Translations under genes and position numbers: made by a program
Notes under the pieces: generated by a model
Seen by the model: only the letters and a program-made list of their open reading frames with translations
Database searches by the model: none
What the model was told of the DNA's origin: nothing
In this document: positions 6,548-7,840 of the stretch, in pieces
How the letters are laid out: every line of letters begins with the position of its first letter
How positions within the stretch are numbered: position 1 is the first letter of the stretch
Assembly (NCBI GenBank): GCA_050942555.1
Contig: JBMNNN010000096.1
Coordinates: 1 to 7,840, forward strand
Direction: 5' to 3'
Length of the DNA: 7,840 nt
Source: JAAYXU01 sp050942555
GTDB taxonomy: Bacteria; Bacillota; Clostridia; Christensenellales; UMGS416

Positions 6548-7750
6548 ATGCCTGGAAAACAGAATATCGCCGTCGTATTCGGCGGCAGGACATGCGAACA
6601 CGATGTGTCGGTCATCACCGGACATCAGATTCTGGAGAACGCGGACCGCAGCAAATACGATCTCATCCCCGTCTACATCGCGCGCGACGGCCGGTGGTAT
6701 ACCGGCCCCCGCCTGCTCGACATCGGGTTCCTGAACGCATTCGACCCGCAGGAGGTTGCCGAGGTTTATATCGAGTCGACATACGGCACGCGCGGCCTGT
6801 ACGAAAGCAATCCCCGCGGCCGGTTTTTTAAATCCGGACGCGCTCCCCTTCATGCGCTGGACGCCGTCATTCCCGCGATGCACGGCATGAACGGCGAGGA
6901 CGGGACGCTGCAGGGGCTGCTTGAGATCGCGGGCATACCCTACGCGGGCCCGGGCGTCTTTGGTTCGGCGCTGGGCATGGACAAGATCGGCATGAAGCGG
7001 TTTTTTATCGGTAGCGGGTTTCCGGTGCTGCCCTTCGCGTCGCTGGAGCGCGGGCAGTGGGAGCAGGATGTGGGCGCGGTCGTCGCGCGCATCGAGCAGG
7101 CGCTCCGCTACCCGATGTTCGTCAAGCCCGCGAACCTCGGCTCGTCGATCGGCATATCCCGGGCGGAGGACCGGCAGGGCCTTAAGGAGGCCATCGCGGT
7201 GGCGCTGGGATTCGACCGGCGGGTACTGGTGGAGCAGGGCATCGACTGCACCGAAATCAACTGCTCGGCGCTCGGCATCGGCTGCCGCGCCGAGGCGTCG
7301 GTATGCGAGCAGCCCGTCAGCTGGAAGGAGTTTCTGACATTCGACCAGAAATACATGCACGGCGGCAAAGGCGGCAAGGAGACCGAGGGGATGCGCAGCC
7401 TGTCGCGCATCCTTCCCGCGCCTGTCGGTGACGAAATGACCGAACGGATCCAAAAAATGACTGTCGACATATTCTGCGCGATGGATTTAAAGGGCGTCGT
7501 GCGGGTCGACTATATGATCGATAAGGCCGACGGGGCGCTCTACGTCAACGAAATCAATACGCTGCCCGGCTCCTTCGCGTACTATCTGTGGGAGCCGATG
7601 GGCATATCGTTCCCGGCGCTCATCGACCGGCTCATCGATCAGGCTTTCGAGGCGCACCGCGAGAAGCGCCGCAACAACTACGCCTACGGCACCAACCTGC
7701 TGTCTCATTACCACGCGGGAAGCCGCGGCACGAAGGGGAGCAAGCGATAA
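6548..7750 (+). CDS. ddl: D-alanine--D-alanine ligase family protein, divergent (ATP-grasp)
   Basis: A 400-residue ATP-grasp ligase. Ddl enzymes make D-Ala-D-Ala for MurF in the cytoplasm. Family motifs are present: VVFGGRTCEHDVSVITG (9-25) with E17 matching the catalytic Glu; HGMNGEDGTLQGLLE (112-126); IPYAGPGVFGSALGMDK (130-146); KPANLGSSIGIS (193-204) with the catalytic Ser; omega-loop K268-Y269; RVDYMID (319-325) and NEINTLPG (334-341) with metal-binding D321, E335 and N337. Unusual points: a long Gly/Lys-rich omega loop (MHGGKGGKETEG, 270-281) and, after NTLPG, SFAYYLWEP where classical enzymes have a Thr-Ser-x-Ser-Leu pattern that holds the second D-Ala. The basic C-terminal tail (about 370-400) makes it longer than many Ddl proteins. 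Start ATG 6548 has GGAGGG six or seven nt upstream. It closes the operon before a strong terminator. D-Ala-D-Ala or another D-dipeptide or depsipeptide may be the product. Confidence 0.85.
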   Translation: MPGKQNIAVVFGGRTCEHDVSVITGHQILENADRSKYDLIPVYIARDGRWYTGPRLLDIGFLNAFDPQEVAEVYIESTYGTRGLYESNPRGRFFKSGRAPLHALDAVIPAMHGMNGEDGTLQGLLEIAGIPYAGPGVFGSALGMDKIGMKRFFIGSGFPVLPFASLERGQWEQDVGAVVARIEQALRYPMFVKPANLGSSIGISRAEDRQGLKEAIAVALGFDRRVLVEQGIDCTEINCSALGIGCRAEASVCEQPVSWKEFLTFDQKYMHGGKGGKETEGMRSLSRILPAPVGDEMTERIQKMTVDIFCAMDLKGVVRVDYMIDKADGALYVNEINTLPGSFAYYLWEPMGISFPALIDRLIDQAFEAHREKRRNNYAYGTNLLSHYHAGSRGTKGSKR

Positions 7751-7755
7751 ACCTG

Positions 7756-7787
7756 CGGGGCGACCGACCATGTCGCTCCGTTTTTTT
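7756..7787 (+). terminator. Intrinsic terminator ending the operon
   Basis: A 9-bp stem pairs 7756-7764 (CGGGGCGAC) with 7772-7780 (GUCGCUCCG), one G-U pair, 7-nt loop, followed directly by seven T at 7781-7787. It lies 6 nt after the ddl stop codon. The remaining 53 nt to the window end show no gene I can support. Confidence 0.92.
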
Positions 7788-7840
7788 GCGTAAAAGATAG
7801 GATCCCGCACAGCGATGAATAAGGCCCGGTATTGAAAAGG

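Noticed and set aside
6191..7453. Open frame of 420 codons on the minus strand opposite the MurF-like/Ddl-like genes
   Set aside because: It spans two genes whose motifs are certain on the plus strand, and its translation is Arg/Ala-rich with no recognisable domain.
7788..7840. Possible start of another gene at the right edge
   Set aside because: Only a short frame (ATGAATAAGG...) ending in a stop within the window; nothing can be supported.

Overview
The window looks like a high-GC, Gram-positive anaerobe of the Bacillota (Clostridia-like). The main reasons are a full T-box leader in front of alaS, strong GGAGG-type ribosome binding sites, a MocR/GabR-type regulator, and a membrane-anchored MurF-like ligase of a kind I associate from memory with Clostridia. 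No mobile element, CRISPR array, tRNA or rRNA was seen.

Left part (1-1260, minus strand): the first 323 codons of alaS (alanyl-tRNA synthetase) run off the left edge. Upstream lies its T-box riboswitch, with an alanine GCC specifier, a UGGU bulge matching the tRNA-Ala acceptor end, a terminator/antiterminator switch and a consensus promoter. The AlaRS carries unusual signature motifs and a four-cysteine cluster.

Middle (1323-2498, plus strand): a divergent near-consensus promoter starts a leader of about 210 nt and then a DUF368 membrane protein (PopT family, undecaprenyl-phosphate recycling). In the leader, one segment can pair either with an upstream partner or with the ribosome binding site, so it may be an RNA switch. 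A weak terminator-like hairpin follows the gene.

Right part (2550-7787, plus strand): a tightly packed four-gene operon, with overlaps of 1 nt and 4 nt and then a 19-nt gap, ends at a strong intrinsic terminator. It encodes a MocR-type PLP-binding regulator (likely DdlR-like), an alpha/beta hydrolase, a MurF-like amide ligase whose UDP-substrate domain is replaced by about five membrane helices, and a divergent D-Ala-D-Ala ligase-family ATP-grasp enzyme. Together they suggest a peptidoglycan-related pathway in which a D-amino-acid dipeptide or analogue is made by the Ddl-like enzyme and joined at the membrane by the MurF-like ligase. The hydrolase would trim or hydrolyse a related compound, and the PLP regulator would sense an amino-acid or dipeptide signal. 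This operon is the best candidate in the window for an undescribed system. With PopT next door, everything from 1323 rightwards is related to the cell envelope.
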